Source: Scleromitrula shiraiana
Taxonomy: Eukaryota > Ascomycota > Leotiomycetes > Helotiales > Sclerotiniaceae
DNA: 64,000 nt
Assembly: GCA_028455995.1 (NCBI GenBank)
Contig: JABELC010000003.1
Span: 2,046,001-2,110,000, forward strand
Direction: 5' to 3'
Position numbers and translations under genes: made by a program. Positions 34,342-47,932 of this stretch are shown in pieces. Positions within the stretch are counted from its first letter, which is position 1; every line of letters begins with the position of its first letter. The notes beneath the pieces were generated by a model. It searched no databases. It was given only the letters and a program-made list of their open reading frames with translations, and had not been told where the DNA came from.

Positions 34342-35042
34342 TGTTATCTGATCGAAATGTTGGTCTTCGAGCTTGTCTTCGGGATTTTCTTTTTCTTATT
34401 GCGACGTTGAGATGTCGGAGGTAGGAACAATGAGGGATGAAAATACTGCAGTTAGGGAGAAATATGAAACTCAAGTTGAATTGTGAATTTCAGGAAATAA
34501 CTACGAATATTAATATCCATTGAAAACACTGTGGGAGATACTGAAAGATTGATGACCATTAGACTCATTCACCGGTGAGTACCGGTACTATATGTATATA
34601 CTATCTCGAGACTATGTACTTACTATATCCTTAGTAGTTAAGATTAGAATTGCAAAATCCTCATGACAGTCTTTTGACGTTACGTGATATGACGTTCTTT
34701 TCAAAACCCTAAGTGAGATAATTCGAGACCAACATCTATACTAACATGTAATAACCATCTCACGATTACGCCCATAGATGGCTTTGAAATATCATACCAT
34801 AGTACCTACTAGCGGTAGCACTACTACTGTATTAGCTCGCGAATAAAAGATGCCAGGAAGTTATCAACACCGTCTTTTTCTTATTGCATGCTATGTAATT
34901 CGAAGTCAAAGTCTAACCTCTTTCCCCGTTCCCAAATTTTTGGTTCATCCCAGTTATCACCACTAAGCTCCCCCATTCATATATACAAACGTACGCATTC
35001 CATATCGACGCCTCTTCACTAACACTCCTTTAATTCATCTCA
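34342..35042. other. Intergenic region
   Basis: Spacer between two minus-strand genes. AT-rich, with no other gene visible. Confidence 0.4.
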
Positions 35043-36662
35043 TCACATCTGCTTACCCTGACGATCTTCTATACACTGTTTCAACCTAACCGAATCCTCC
35101 TTCATAGAAGTCGCCACACGCAAAAACTTATACACAAACTCCCTACTATTTTTTAACTTGTCATATTCCAACCTCTCTTGCATTGCTACCTCACCCTTCC
35201 ACAAAAGCTCGCTTTTTTTCCCTTTCCTCAAAAGCAAATTTCTCATATACACCGCATCCTCCCTCATATTTATCAACTTCATCTCATCACCCCTATATTC
35301 ACCCACAACCAAGCTATACCAACCGCCCGGCTTCCGCGAATCTCTTTCCAAGCGGTCACGAATCTCAGCGGCTTCATAGAGAAACCTCAGTGTTTCTTCT
35401 TGGATAGCGCTATATCTTTCTCTCTCCATCACTTGCTGCACACACGAAACGGCCAACAACCAAGATCCTAGCGTGTTGAAACGTGAAATCTTGAAGCTTT
35501 CAGCCTTGGAATAGAGTCTGAACGACTCTCTATCAAGTTCTGCGGCTCTGATCTCGAGATCCGAAATACTCATTCGCAAGAGTTCTGCTTCGGTAAATTT
35601 TATATACGATATGTTGTTAGGCGTCCCACTAGGCTTACGACGTTCTATCGTTGATCGCGAGCGTGACCGTGATGACACTGCGCTGTGTCTACGCGAGCTC
35701 AATTCGCTGCCCGTGGACCTCGTGCGTCGGTGTGAACCAGTTGTGCTGGAAGAATTTTCGTCTGTAGTATTACGTCGAGGAGCATTATACGCATTGGAAG
35801 TTGAACGTTGAGAAGATGTGTCGTTACCACGACGAATGGAACGACGATACAGTTGATCATTTGATTTTGCCATGGTCAATTCACTACCACGTTCTGTGAT
35901 CTCTTTAGGTGGAGGAGTAAACTCGCGAACCACTGGGTCCTTGAAGTTGGTATATTTGCTCGTCAGCTTACACCATTTACCGTCAATCCTCAGCATATTC
36001 TCACCAGGTTCTAGAACTAGCGAGGATTTTGCCGGTGTCAAGATATCTAACCCAATCAACATGTGGCATGGTAAGTCCTTATCCTCCATTATATTAAGCT
36101 TTCCCTTCAGCACAACATCACTTCCGTCCACCATGGGAAGCCATAGAATCACATCATCTATGTGTTCCGAACAGCTGGTTTTCTTATGACCGATTCCTCG
36201 AAGCTTCATCCCATCGGAGGTGCTTGCCGGGTAGAATTTAATAAAATAGTTGTTGTAAACTGTTCTTGATACAAATGATAATGGAGATCCCGTGTCCATC
36301 ACACATTCAATAGTTTTATCTCGAGAAGGCAGAAGAACATCGGCACGAAGAGCACTTAGAGCCTCTGATTTCTTCGCAACGCCATCATTTTTAACGTCTT
36401 GAGATCCGCAAAGGCGTTGGGCATGAGAGGATGTCGGTTCACGGATCAGAAAGATCCGATGAACTGGACTTTCACTTTCATCTGGCGATAATTTAGCGGG
36501 AAGATCGCCAATTGAAAGTCTCGCAACTTCTGCTGACAATGCATCGGAGGTCCGCCGCTTCAGGACAGGCGTTGCTGAAGCAGCTGGTCCATCTTCTATT
36601 TTCCTAATTGGCACTGGCTTGATTGATGAAGCCAGTGCGGATATAGTGTTCAATAAGCCCAT
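35043..36662 (-). CDS. Protein with retropepsin-like aspartic protease domain
   Basis: A single open exon of 539 residues from ATG 36662. Residues of about 110-230 look like a retropepsin-type fold: the active-site triplet D123-T-G is in ECVMDTGSPLSFVS, and near residue 202 MLIGLDIL matches the hydrophobic-Gly-x-Asp strand that precedes the end of such domains. Before it is a basic Ser-rich region. After it come a Ser/Arg-rich stretch (SRRHSAVSSRSRSRS) and a long charged alpha-helical C-terminus (about residues 350-535) with coiled-coil character. No zinc knuckle, reverse transcriptase, RNase H or integrase is nearby. It could be a cellular protease of the Ddi1 type or a domesticated retroelement protein. 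Activity needs dimerisation and is not shown. Confidence 0.75.
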   Translation of the reverse strand: MGLLNTISALASSIKPVPIRKIEDGPAASATPVLKRRTSDALSAEVARLSIGDLPAKLSPDESESPVHRIFLIREPTSSHAQRLCGSQDVKNDGVAKKSEALSALRADVLLPSRDKTIECVMDTGSPLSFVSRTVYNNYFIKFYPASTSDGMKLRGIGHKKTSCSEHIDDVILWLPMVDGSDVVLKGKLNIMEDKDLPCHMLIGLDILTPAKSSLVLEPGENMLRIDGKWCKLTSKYTNFKDPVVREFTPPPKEITERGSELTMAKSNDQLYRRSIRRGNDTSSQRSTSNAYNAPRRNTTDENSSSTTGSHRRTRSTGSELSSRRHSAVSSRSRSRSTIERRKPSGTPNNISYIKFTEAELLRMSISDLEIRAAELDRESFRLYSKAESFKISRFNTLGSWLLAVSCVQQVMERERYSAIQEETLRFLYEAAEIRDRLERDSRKPGGWYSLVVGEYRGDEMKLINMREDAVYMRNLLLRKGKKSELLWKGEVAMQERLEYDKLKNSREFVYKFLRVATSMKEDSVRLKQCIEDRQGKQM

Positions 36663-37264
36663 CCTCGAAATTCAAGAAATTGAATCCTCCCACGAATAAC
36701 ATGCGGCAGCATCGACTCAATACTTCGCGCTTCAAATGAACTCACTCAAATTATTCGTATTGCAAAAAAAAAAAAAGAAAAGACAGACGAGACATCCTGT
36801 AGACTTTTCTATAATAACGGTAACTGGGTCCCGAAAAAGGTCTCCGTTGCATCACGACGAACAACAACAACACTGCCACTTTTCAGCCACGCAAAAGGCA
36901 CTGCATCATACCTCAAATGTGAGCGCTTAGGAACTTGTCGTTGGGAGAGAAGCGCGGTTTGATAAAATTGGAAGGAGCACTTTCCTTCCTACTTTCCCAC
37001 CTGGATATCTACATGGATTATCGATCACACCCCAACATATCAGCGTCTAAATTCCAAACAGATAACTTGAAGGCAATATGTGTATATAATATCATTCGTG
37101 TATCTCATTTCATTTTCTTTCCATCCGAGTCCGATTTCCACGCATTGCTATGCTAAACAGAAGAGAGGAATATCCACCACATGTATCATATCATACCATT
37201 CCATACCATCATAACATACAAATAAATAAACAAATAAACAAATCAATCGCTAGCAAATAAGTAA

Positions 37265-37345
37265 TTTTCCATTTCCATTTCCATAATCATATTCATATTC
37301 ATATTTATTCCATATTCCATATTCCATATTCCATCCATCCATCAT
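37265..37345. repeat. CCATTT/ATTCAT/CCATATT simple repeats
   Basis: Several adjacent runs of related 6-7 base units (CCATTT, ATTCAT, CCATATT, CCAT) just downstream of the VPS13 stop codon. Confidence 0.7.
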
Positions 37346-37385
37346 CTTTTAAAAAGGATTTAATTCCAACCCTTCCACCACAATC

Positions 37386-37416
37386 GCCATCACCATCACC
37401 ATCACCATCACCACCC
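37386..37416. repeat. (CCATCA)n microsatellite
   Basis: About five near-perfect hexanucleotide units, downstream of the VPS13 gene. Confidence 0.75.
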
Positions 37417-37446
37417 CAAACCTACAACAAACAACCCCCTCAACTC

Positions 37447-40400
37447 CTACTCCGTAGCCTTATACTTCTTATTAAACTCCCCCACCGCAACCCCAATATT
37501 CCTATACAAAAAGTTCCTCGAGCTCTCCTCCGCCACCGGCACAAACGGGCCATTCGTACCCCCCCTCAACGTAAGACTCAGCCCCGTCCTCTCCTTACTA
37601 ATCGTCTGAATATCCTTCAACGGCACATCCCAATCGCTCGTCAACTTCTTGCTCTTAATCATCATGATGCGGGAGTACGTAAGCATGACGACGACATCTT
37701 CGCGCGGGAGTTCCAGATGCGCGATGTATTGCTCGTTGAAGTATTTGCCGTTGTCGAGTTGTTTGAGCCAGAATTGTCCGAGGGCTTCGCGTTGGGAGTA
37801 TGGTCGCACGATGCCATCTGTGCCGATATAACGGGTTAGACGGACGCGATCGAGTCCGCCTTCGTCGAAGACGGTGGTGGTATTTCGGATACCTTCGCTA
37901 ACGTTGGAGGCGAGATCGAATACTCCGATTGCGGGTTTAGTAGCAAGTCCAAGAACGCCCTTTCCGACACCTTTGAAGAATCCAGCCACACCTTCTTTTT
38001 CGGCTCCCTCGAGGGGTTTACGTGCTAGGCCACCTACACCACTTGCAAGACTTGTCACGAAGGAGTTTGCACCGGCTGTAACACCGTATAGAGCGTGCTT
38101 GGGTCGGTTTCTGGATCTCGTCATACGACGACGATCTTGGAACTGTTTGTCCATAGTAGCTTCCGCCAGACCTTTCGCAATACTACCTGTCCACTTTGAA
38201 AAACTGTCCGAGACACCAAATACTGATTTCTTGACGAAACTGGTGGCACCTTTGGCGATACCAATACCGAGCTGTTCTGGATCATTCATAATGAAACCTT
38301 GATATGGCTCGTAGAAAATATCCGCAACACCAGAACTGATGTTAGTGAAGAGACCCACGGGGTTTCCAAGGAAATCTGCAGAACCTAGGATCTTGTGAAC
38401 CTGATAGAGAGCCTCTTGTGAATAATGATTCGAGATATTTTGCATCAAAACGGCAGCAGATACTCTTGCGTTCTCCAACATGAGGGCGTTAAGACGCACA
38501 GGAGCATCATTGATGTTTCCAAGAGCCATGGTCAATACGTTCAAGAAGAACATAAGTGGATTCTTTGATGATGTTTTATCCTCAACATTGACTCTGTCTG
38601 TACGAACGAATGACAAGTCAAGTTGCATCGGTTGTATATTGAGTAGTTCGAAATACATATCCTGCCCTGACTGTTCTTGCTTTGGCTCTGGGATATCGAG
38701 ACTTTCATCGCATAAAACACCCTCATGTGTCTCCGACCAAGCTGCTCCAGGAACTTTTGAGAACTCAAGAAGTGCCCACACGAAATCCTCGTCGATTTCT
38801 AGTGTCATCTGTTGCAGTAAGATCGTGGCGTATTTGATGTAAAGAACACCATAAGAATCATCCTTCACCCGCGTAACCATGACATGAATAGAGGGATGCG
38901 CCTCAGTCTCTCTTGTATTTTTCTGCACGACACTTGGATACAAAATCATGGGGAAGATACCACCATAAAGTTGATTGTCGATCTGTATCCACTTGATAGA
39001 TCCTGAAAATGTTTGATACAATGACGATTCCGTGTATTTGAGTGCGATATCGCGGAACGTAACATAAGCAAGCTCTCTTAATTGGGCATTGACCAGTGAG
39101 ATACCAATACCGCCAAGCTTGAGTTGTGCTTTAAAGTTGACTGCTGTATCCTGGCTCTTGACCTCAAATCCTGAAACGCCAACCGTCGAGTTTGTCCTAG
39201 ACTTTTGTTTGTACAAACTCCTTGATGCCTTGTAATTAGACAATATCAATGTTTGCGTTGGTCCATCTGCAGCGACATTGAGGTCGATAATCTTTTGATT
39301 TCTCGTGTTTCCATCATCCCCTCCAATTTTCATTGGGATAAGGTTACCGATTTCTGCAAGCTTAATGTGACGCTCTCGTCCATTCGCATTTATAATCAAT
39401 TCCTTTTGCTTGGCAGCTGGGTAATCCCATGCATAAGGCATGATACTTCGAGGTGGTAGACGGTATCTAATTGGGCGCCATCCAGATCGATCTTCCGCGT
39501 CTTCATCATCAAGATTAGGGTTTGCCTGGAAGAACATGAATTCTGTATCACTTTCGTTGCGCATAGAGAATGGCCAATTCTTGGTTTCCATACTGATATG
39601 CAAGAAAATGGTTGCATTCTCCATGAGAATCTCAATTCTGATAAGCTTCTGTCGTTGGCCAGCCTTCGCAATCTTTACATGTGTAGTTCCCAGATTGGAA
39701 ATGGTAAATGGAGATGACCATTGATTGTTAAGTCCCGGGAAACATAATGTAAGTTGCTTGACAGGAGTCTTCTGAAGGAAATGAAGAGGCTCGAGTGCCT
39801 GTGGTTTCAAAGTCCATAGCTCGGAAGATCCAGGCTCCCTAACATTAATTTCTTCCGTCATCTGATTCTTTAGAACGAATCGTGGAGCCAAAGTGACAAC
39901 CTTTGTCATCTTGTATTTCCCTTCTCCAGATTCGACACTGATACCAACATGTATCTCAGTATTGTTTGTTGCAGATGACAGTACAACATCAACATTACTG
40001 CCAACCGCATCGAAACTTTGTGGCTTACTCCAGTTCGAGTTACCAACTTTGAGTAATGCACGGTTGCGTTGATCATCAGCGCCGTATGCAAACATATACG
40101 GAAGAGCTTTGCGCCTCTCGGTATCAGCAGAGTCAGTATGGAATCCTTGACCTGCTGCAGTCTTGGCTTGCTGGAGAAGCGATTTTGCTTTGATATTAAT
40201 TTCCAAACCAGTCTTATTCAAAATGACATAAGGACTGTACACCGTGACTCTAAAAGCACCACCACTATCAGGTATCTTGAAGTAGTGTAATTTGAGGTTC
40301 AGAGAAAGTCCGTCGCGGTCTTTGCAAACAAGAACAGATTCCTTTCTGAAATCTTCCTGGTTGTTAGAATTGATGATAGCGAATTCACTAGCCTTGAAGG

Positions 40401-43400
40401 CTGTATCCTGCATATCAACACTCATAAGTAATAGGTGTGAAAGCTCGACCACATGAACGGGACTCAGTCCACCTTTACGCAAGAAGTTTGTCCAATCCTT
40501 CTTGGTGTTTTTATCGTAGATGCGATACTTGAAATCATATGGCAATAGATTCTCAAGTTCAATGGGCGCCGAAAGTCGTATGCGCATGTATGGATAGATA
40601 CTATAAACGATTAGTTGAGCTTCTTCGGCATCATTTACAAGTTTATGTGAAGCCTTACCTTGTAATTGGTGTAGTCTTATCAAAAGTAGCGTTCATCTGG
40701 AAGTAGAAAGGGGGTGTCCTATCTCCACTCTCACCCTTACAAGTCATCGTTTTAGTAGGCCGCTTAAGCAAGTCCCTCCAAAAGAGTGCCTCGGTAGACC
40801 AAGAATATCCAAATCCCTGATCCGGCCGCACGAGAAGAGACTTCATATATGCAGCTCCAACAGGCGCTGGTCGACTTTCACCTGGAGCAATCTTCTCAAT
40901 CTTGAGCAAATTGCCTTCTTGGGCATCAAAGACTCCCAGTTCCACAGGGATCTGAGTTTTGTTCTCTACCAAGAGGGGGGACCTAAAAGTAATATACTTG
41001 ACGTTGTCTGTACCTAACGTGACCTCGACAAGTAGGCGATGTAGGACTTTATCCTTACGAGGTCGAAGGCTATATAATGTCTCTCCCTCGCGATTAACTG
41101 GAATCCTATTCAGACTATCAAAACCACTACCTTCCAACCTCAATCCAACAAAGCCACTGTTATTCTCGGGTGAGAGATTTTCACGCATTTTCTCCCAATC
41201 CTCGAAGCGCCAAGGGGCTTCCTCGCCATCCTCTAATTTCGCAGACATGGCATTGTCAACATCAGGAACATCAGCCCAGACATTTATATCGAAACCAGTA
41301 TAATTTCGAATTCTATATGGAGCGTCGGCACCACGTGGTTTGGATAGTATATCATCTGCTCGTGACAAGAATTGGGCTGACTTTGAAGCCAAGGCAATTG
41401 TGGCAGAGGTTACAGTGATTTCTAACATCTTCTTGGAGATAAGATCGACCGACATGCAATTATTCTTGTCAGGGTCCTTTGACACCAATAATCCTAATTC
41501 CCAAGGCTCGATAAGTGGTTCCCAAGCAGACTTGGAGAAGTTGTAAACATTGATAAACATGTTAATGGCGGTATCTGCTCTCAAGCTATTGCTCCAATCA
41601 GTGGCGGAGGTTGTAAACTTCTTGACACTAAGATCAAGTATTGGAAGTTCATGAAGATCACCAATCAAAATAAGTCTCATCCCGTCCAATGTTGCAGTGA
41701 GCTCTTCGTGCCCCTTCTTTGGTGGTTTTGCAGGAGCTTGATTGGATCGAGTAGTCGCAATAGTGCCAGGTTGTGTCTTTTTAATTGTAGATCCACCTTT
41801 TCCACTTGCGGTTCGTTGTTTAAGACCAGAGGATTTAGTCAATTGTTTAGCCTTCACATCAGATGCAGCTGGTTTTGTGTCCCCATCCTCTTCATTGCCG
41901 GAAAGTTCAGAGGCCCTTTGAACAATTTGAATCGCAAGAAGAATATCACGAAGTGATAGACGGAGGACAAGTGGATCAACATTAAGATTAATAAAGGTGT
42001 AATCCGAGCGTGTGGTATCCATCGTCATTTGAAGAGAAAAGTCATCGAGGATTCTTAAACGGGTATCTTCAAATTTATCCATGCGGCATAAGAACATACC
42101 CATCTCAGATACTTGGAGGGCCAAGGCATGTTGTTGTGATATAAGTATTTGCTTAGTTCCTAGTACGATTGCTTCTGAGCTAGTACTGAGTGGATTCGCA
42201 ATCAAGATAATTTGTGCGTCTACTATATTGACACGGAATGACAGATCCATCGGTTTCGAGTCAGATGTGGATGGAGCCAAGCTTGATGTTCTGCTAAGAG
42301 ATCTCGCACGACTTGCTGTCGTTCTTGTCGTCGTTCTTGGTAGCCGAACCCCCAAAGAGTCTGCGTCTGACACATTCTCAGACTCTGTTTCATCGTCATC
42401 TTCAGGCGATATTGTCTCCTCTACCGCTAAGCCTTCTGTTATGAAGGCCTGTAAAGCGAATAGATAGTCCAAGGCAAAAATTATTCTTGGGCTGTCTACA
42501 GAAACTAACGCGATGAGACTACGCTCTTGTCCTCCCGCAATGGTGACGCTAGCCATGAATTGCTGCACGTTTTGATTGGAGGATGACATGATTTTTCGAA
42601 ACTTGTTCGTTTCCCTCTTTCTGCTATCTTGAATGGTAAAGGATCGAATCAAGAATTCTGACTCTAATGAGCCATCTGTCATCATTCGGAGTTTGACCTT
42701 CGTATCATCCATGGAGAATTTCGAAAGACTTGCAGCCTCCAAATCTCCGATGGGTTCTTGAGATTTTGCCAAAATAAGCTCAAGACCAATAGTATTGATA
42801 CCGAAAGATAGATCAAGCTTTGTCCAGCTTTCCTGGTTTGTGCCAAGCTCTGGACCAAGATCTACAATTGGATTATAGTCTTCATCATCATCTATTGACT
42901 CTCTGGATTTTATCGCCTTTGCTTTCTTTGCAGTTGAACTTGGCACCTCGTCTATAGCTTGCTGCTCATTGTCATCCGAATCAACCATGAAAGCAGCCGG
43001 TACGGATCTTGCTAGTTCAAGAAGGAACTTGAGTTGTGCTTGTGTGATCCGTAAGTTAAAATCAGACATATTCCCCTCAATCTCTAGATCTGGACGCTGA
43101 GCTTCGGCCGTATGCTCGGCATAAGTAACCAAGAATACTAAATCCACCTTGTCGATGAGTTCGAGCTCTTCAGATTGTTCATTGGGGAAATGGAAGTCGG
43201 ACGTCAATCGAATGTTTCTTATGCCAACGGCAAGCTTCATGGCAATAGTAGCATCTTTTGAATCGTCAAGTGGCACGAACTTATTTACGGCATAGATCTC
43301 TCCCAAGTATGCAGTCAATGTATCTCTCTTACCGCTACCAGCATTCATTACACGAGGGAAAACGACAATTGGCGTTTTGACAATGACATCGAATTTTATG

Positions 43401-46400
43401 CGACTAGTGCTCTGTTGAAGCTGCGAGGCTTGGTTCGCTGCAGCTTGTCTTGCGGCGTTGAAAAGAGCTTGCATCTTGCCAAATTTAACCAGAAACTCTA
43501 TGATCTTCCGGAATGGTTCTTCTACGAAGTTGACTCTGATAGAACCTGCGCGCAGGAATATCGATTGATCATATCCAGGATATTGATTCCCGCTTTCAGG
43601 ATTGAAAGTTTCGTATCTAAAATCCGCAAGGTCGTTTCCTTCAATGGCGATCAACTTACGAAGATTCGAGTCGGTTGATGCTCCTTGATTTACATCATCT
43701 AACAAAGATAGATCACCCAACTTGGCACCAATTCGCAATGTTTTACCCAGTATGAAAATACCGACGTCTGCATGATTGAAAGAAAGAGTCGCTAGTCGAA
43801 TTCCGTCGTTGTTCAGTATCATTCGAATACTTGTTAGATCAACTTTTACGCGGATTGAGCCGGTCTCCGACTTCTTTACGGGTACCTCCTCCTCTTCAAG
43901 CATCGCATTAGGCACAGCTAATAGATCATTTGAGGATTCCGCTGAGGGAGGTAGTTGTTGTGGTCCATCGGTATTCGTAAAGGTCACCAAGATGAAATCC
44001 AGAAGTGTCAAGAGGGTCTTCCTAGTGACTACCAAATTAATTGTAGAAATGGCAACATCGACGTTTATTTCGACACCTTCGTACTTTGGCATAAACTCCG
44101 GTGAGTGAGGATTCACCTTTATCAACTTTACGTGGATAAGATTCTTTTGATCATCCGAGTCTCCGTCTCCAGAAGATACAATTGACTTGAACTCTGCAGA
44201 GGGATTTTCCACATAGTCATCTACAACCAAGGATTGTAGTGAAGTTTCAACAATCAAGTCGTATGGTCGAACGCAAACAATCACGCCAAGATTCTCGGCT
44301 ACCAACTCCACCAAAAGCTGATCTGGTTTCCTTCCTTCTGGGTCACTCCTGAACAGTGAGCCCTGAAGACGTTCAACCTCGAACTTAAATTCAAAATTCT
44401 TTTGCTGCACTCTAAGCTTGTCACTTTCCGCGCCGCTGGGTGCGTCCTGAAACTCGTCATCATCGTCAGAGTCGTCATCAGATGATTCATCCTGGAGGAT
44501 AATAGCTTCTTGTGTAGAAAATTTGAACGATTGCGCACGGTCTCGTGGTTTACTTGAAGAGCCACTTCGAATGCGTCGCAGTGAGAGAGTGGATGTTCGA
44601 CGACTCTTTGCAGCCGTTTGCGCAGGGATTTCTTCTGCATTGAAATCCGGGATAGCCACATCAATAATTCTCATCAAGTTTTTATATTTCTTATCGGAGG
44701 CAGTTGCGTGCAACACAGGAAGGCGACCAGTGATTCGTACCTTTGTGAGATTGGGTGCTTTTGGAATGATCGATGTTTCAACTATGAAATCAATGTTTAT
44801 CTTCTCAACAACACGCATGGATTGGGGATCGTCCTTTTGCACAAGTTGGGATTTTGTGGCTTCGATTGAAGGTCCAATCAGGACTTGAGTGTTGGAAAGT
44901 TTGACCACAAATCTATCGTACATAAGAGACTCCAGACGTTTATAATCCTCATCAGTATAAGCTTGCTTCTGCTTTGATTGAACTTCACGCATAGTTTCCT
45001 CATCCACAAGCTCGCTGTTCACGCTGATATGACCAGCGTCAATAATGAGACACGTTGTTCGCTCAGATGAGATATCTTCAGGAATGATGATCAACGGTGC
45101 CTGGAGGTCTAATTTAGCATTGATAGTCTTATGTTCTTCCAGTGCAAACTCAAGACCTGCTCGTGTTTGCTGTCTTAAGCCTTCCACAGTTGCTCCAGCA
45201 GACTCCATAAGAGCCCCGATAGATTCCATATGACTCTCTGGTGGCTTGAAGAACTGAACAATGCCAACCAGAAAGTGTGGATTATAAATAACTTCAAGAG
45301 GCTTGAGTTTTCCGGTAACAGCGAGGTCACCAGCATCATTGAGTGGATTAGTTTCGACTTGAAATTGGAAGAATGGATCGGTAAGTTCGGAATCGTCGCC
45401 TCCATTGGAAATAAGCTTAGGCTTATCAGGAGCATCTTTGACGCGAACAATCTGAGGAAACAAACTTTCAGGAGTGGTTCCATCATTCACTCTCAAACCA
45501 CCAAGGCTAACATCTGCCAAGAAAGATTCTGGTCTTTGCAAAACTTTAGCCTTGAAAGCATCAAAATACAGACTGAGTACTTCAACGGTATTTTCATGTG
45601 GATCGCGCTTTAATGTAAAGCTACCAGTATTGAGTGACGCCTCGATCTGCATTTTAACAGTCTCCTTAGGCAAGTCCACACTCTCTGCAAGAGCTGTTTT
45701 CTCATCCCAATCAATCGCATCGTACAACTCTTTTCGCTGCTCCTCGGTCATGGTTGTTTCAGGATCTTCTTCCTGTTCTGCTGGTTTCGCACCCCAAGCC
45801 CAAGCAACCCATCCTTGCTTTTGTTTAGGAGCCGCTTTCTTAATACCAACATTTTCTTTTTTCAGCTGGTTTCGTGCCAAAGACCTCCAGAATCGCATAT
45901 CTTCATACTCGAGTTTCCATTCAAGTTTATCCAGCTCAGTGGTTTCATCGGGAGATAATGGTTCGGTCTGTCTTTTCTTTTTCTTAAATAGTTCGATATA
46001 TCGATTTCGATCATCCCTCCTCTCTTTAAAGAACGCCCAAGACCACCGACGGTTACGGTCATGAATCTTACTCAAGATGGCATTTCCAGCAAACTTGAAC
46101 CACGCTCGGGGATCCTCCTTTGGCCTGACCCCTTTTGGTTGGAATTTTTTGTATTCTTGGTGAAGAAGGAAATAATGGAACAAATCGACCATCGAAAGGG
46201 CATCTCGATATTGATGGTCGTCTAAAACCACTCCTATCTCGTCGAATATTAACCCAGCCTTCATATGCGGTATATCTATCTTCCCACTTTTATCGATCTC
46301 GAGCTTAGCTTGACCGCTGACAGGCTTTAAAATGAATTGATGATGGGCATTGTTTGGATCTTCGCCTCGAACTATCATCTCCTTGAACTTCTTTAGCATT

Positions 46401-47125
46401 TCATCATGGGATGCTATCTCCTTTGATCCTGGAACATCTGCTTCTCTCCCGGTGCTCAATAAGCCGGTATCGGTATTCCAGTATACAGCCAAAGCTCCCA
46501 GAGTGGCAAGTTTATGTGTTGTCCCCGCCGAGTTTTGAATGTATGTTGGTTTCCATTTTCCATCCGTACTAACAGCACTAAATTCTTGTAATGTAATTCC
46601 AAGGGCAAATGGGTGACCAGGTGCGGATATAGAATCTTCGTAGCGCACATGAATGTTCTTGACCGTAATTTGAAGATTGTCGACAATCTTTGTAACCAAA
46701 CTATCCGTAAAACTTTGATTCTTCTGTTGTTCTTCCAAACTCATACCCTCTTGATTTCGATCCTTTAGCATTTCGGCACTATCCAGTTTCTCAATTTTGA
46801 CCGCCTGCCTCCTCCGCTCTTCTTCTTCCTCGTCCCACTCTGCATCTTCTCTTGGTGCTGCTAGCAGATATATGTCTTCGATTTCGACTTGAACAGGTTG
46901 ACCTCGCAGATTCGACCATGGTATCTTCAACGTCAGTTGTCCCAAGTGTCCCTCCACCACATTTATAGGTAACTTTAACTGGTCCAACGCCTCCCGTCGT
47001 AATTCGAGATCTCGTAACTTAACATCTCCCGACCAGATTCCGACTTTCAATTGTCCCGGATCGAAATTCCTAATGTACATGCCCAGGAACCGATTGAGCA
47101 ACGAAGCAACTAGTCCTTCCAACAT
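37447..47125 (-). CDS. vps13: VPS13, bridge-like lipid transfer protein
   Basis: Two minus-strand exons (47125-40659 and 40600-37447) with one 58-nt phase-2 intron encode 3206 residues. It makes a long hydrophobic groove that moves phospholipids between membranes at contact sites (ER, mitochondria, vacuole, endosomes). The chorein domain is the N-terminus: MLEGLVASLLNRFLGMYIRN and LKVGIWSGDVKLRDLELRR. Repeating beta groove follows for about 1900 residues. The VAB adaptor-binding region (about 1930-2600) shows the usual repeats: YRIRNYTGFDINVWADV, VENKTQIPVELGVFD, LENLLPYDFKYRIYD and LNKTGLEINIKAK. The splice joins two parts of this region. After it come the ATG2_C-like helices (about 2900-3070, with SDSFSKWTGSIAKGLAEAT and GVAGFFKGVGKGVLGLATKP) and a PH-like end. 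Length fits fungal Vps13. Confidence 0.97.
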
Positions 47126-47470
47126 CTTCAATTCTTATTGCCGTCACCCGGGCCGGGAACCTTTGAAATTAATCCTCTCGTTGAATGATTGTCATCCGCG
47201 ACGGTGAGTTCGTGAAGTAGATTGCGGGGTAGAAAATCTTGCACTTATTTTACTCCATCACTTTTATATTGATTTCTTTTACTCTTGTTTCGTGGCAGAC
47301 GACGATTCGTTCTATGACAATGTATAGTGGATGTATTGTATCGTTAGTATTATCGTATAGGAGAGAAAGGAGGGGCAGCAAATTATCCCCACGCGTTTCT
47401 ATCGGTTGAAGGCAATCACGATGGAAAGTAAATTGATAAAATACAAAATATTATCAGAATAAATGAATGA

Positions 47471-47497
47471 ATGATAATGATGATGATGATGATGATG

Positions 47498-47533
<36 letters not shown>

Positions 47534-47545
47534 TAATAATATAAG
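47471..47545. repeat. (GAT)n(AAT)n compound microsatellite
   Basis: A run of about seven GAT units passes directly into more than ten AAT units. Confidence 0.85.
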
Positions 47546-47844
47546 TTAATAATATAAGATAATCATACAAGTTGTAAGACGCCACGTAAAATGGAATTTA
47601 AGTATAAAACTTGAATCCTCCTCAATTCTATTCTATTTCTATTCTATTTCTATGTAGAGTACGTACGTACGTATTGTGTTGTTCCCATCCGATCTTATTA
47701 CTAGTACTTTCTTTCAATGTAAATCTTTACCCCTCCAACAATTGTGTCCAGGTATTTTAGAACTATTGGTTTCGCAAACAAATTTTCAGTATGAATTTTT
47801 GGGAATTTTAAATCTGTATATCCTGTCAACTATCAACTGCGGTC

Positions 47845-47932
47845 ATAGCATAGTATAACATAGTATAATACAACATAACATACTAGTATAATACGAGTAT
47901 AACATAACATAGCATAGCATAGCATAGCAGAA
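47845..47932. repeat. ATAGTATAAC / CATAG tandem repeats
   Basis: Degenerate 10-base units (CATAGTATAA-like) followed by pure CATAG pentamers near 47905-47928. Confidence 0.7.

Larger units (their letters stand above)
36663..37446. other. Intergenic region with simple repeats
   Basis: Spacer between the end of VPS13 and the start of the retropepsin-like gene. It contains ATTCCAT-type repeats (about 37265-37345) and a CACCAT run (about 37386-37416). No gene is supported. Confidence 0.4.

Noticed and set aside
44523..44888. Plus-strand frames inside VPS13 and other large genes
   Set aside because: They are antisense shadows of the strongly supported VPS13 frame.
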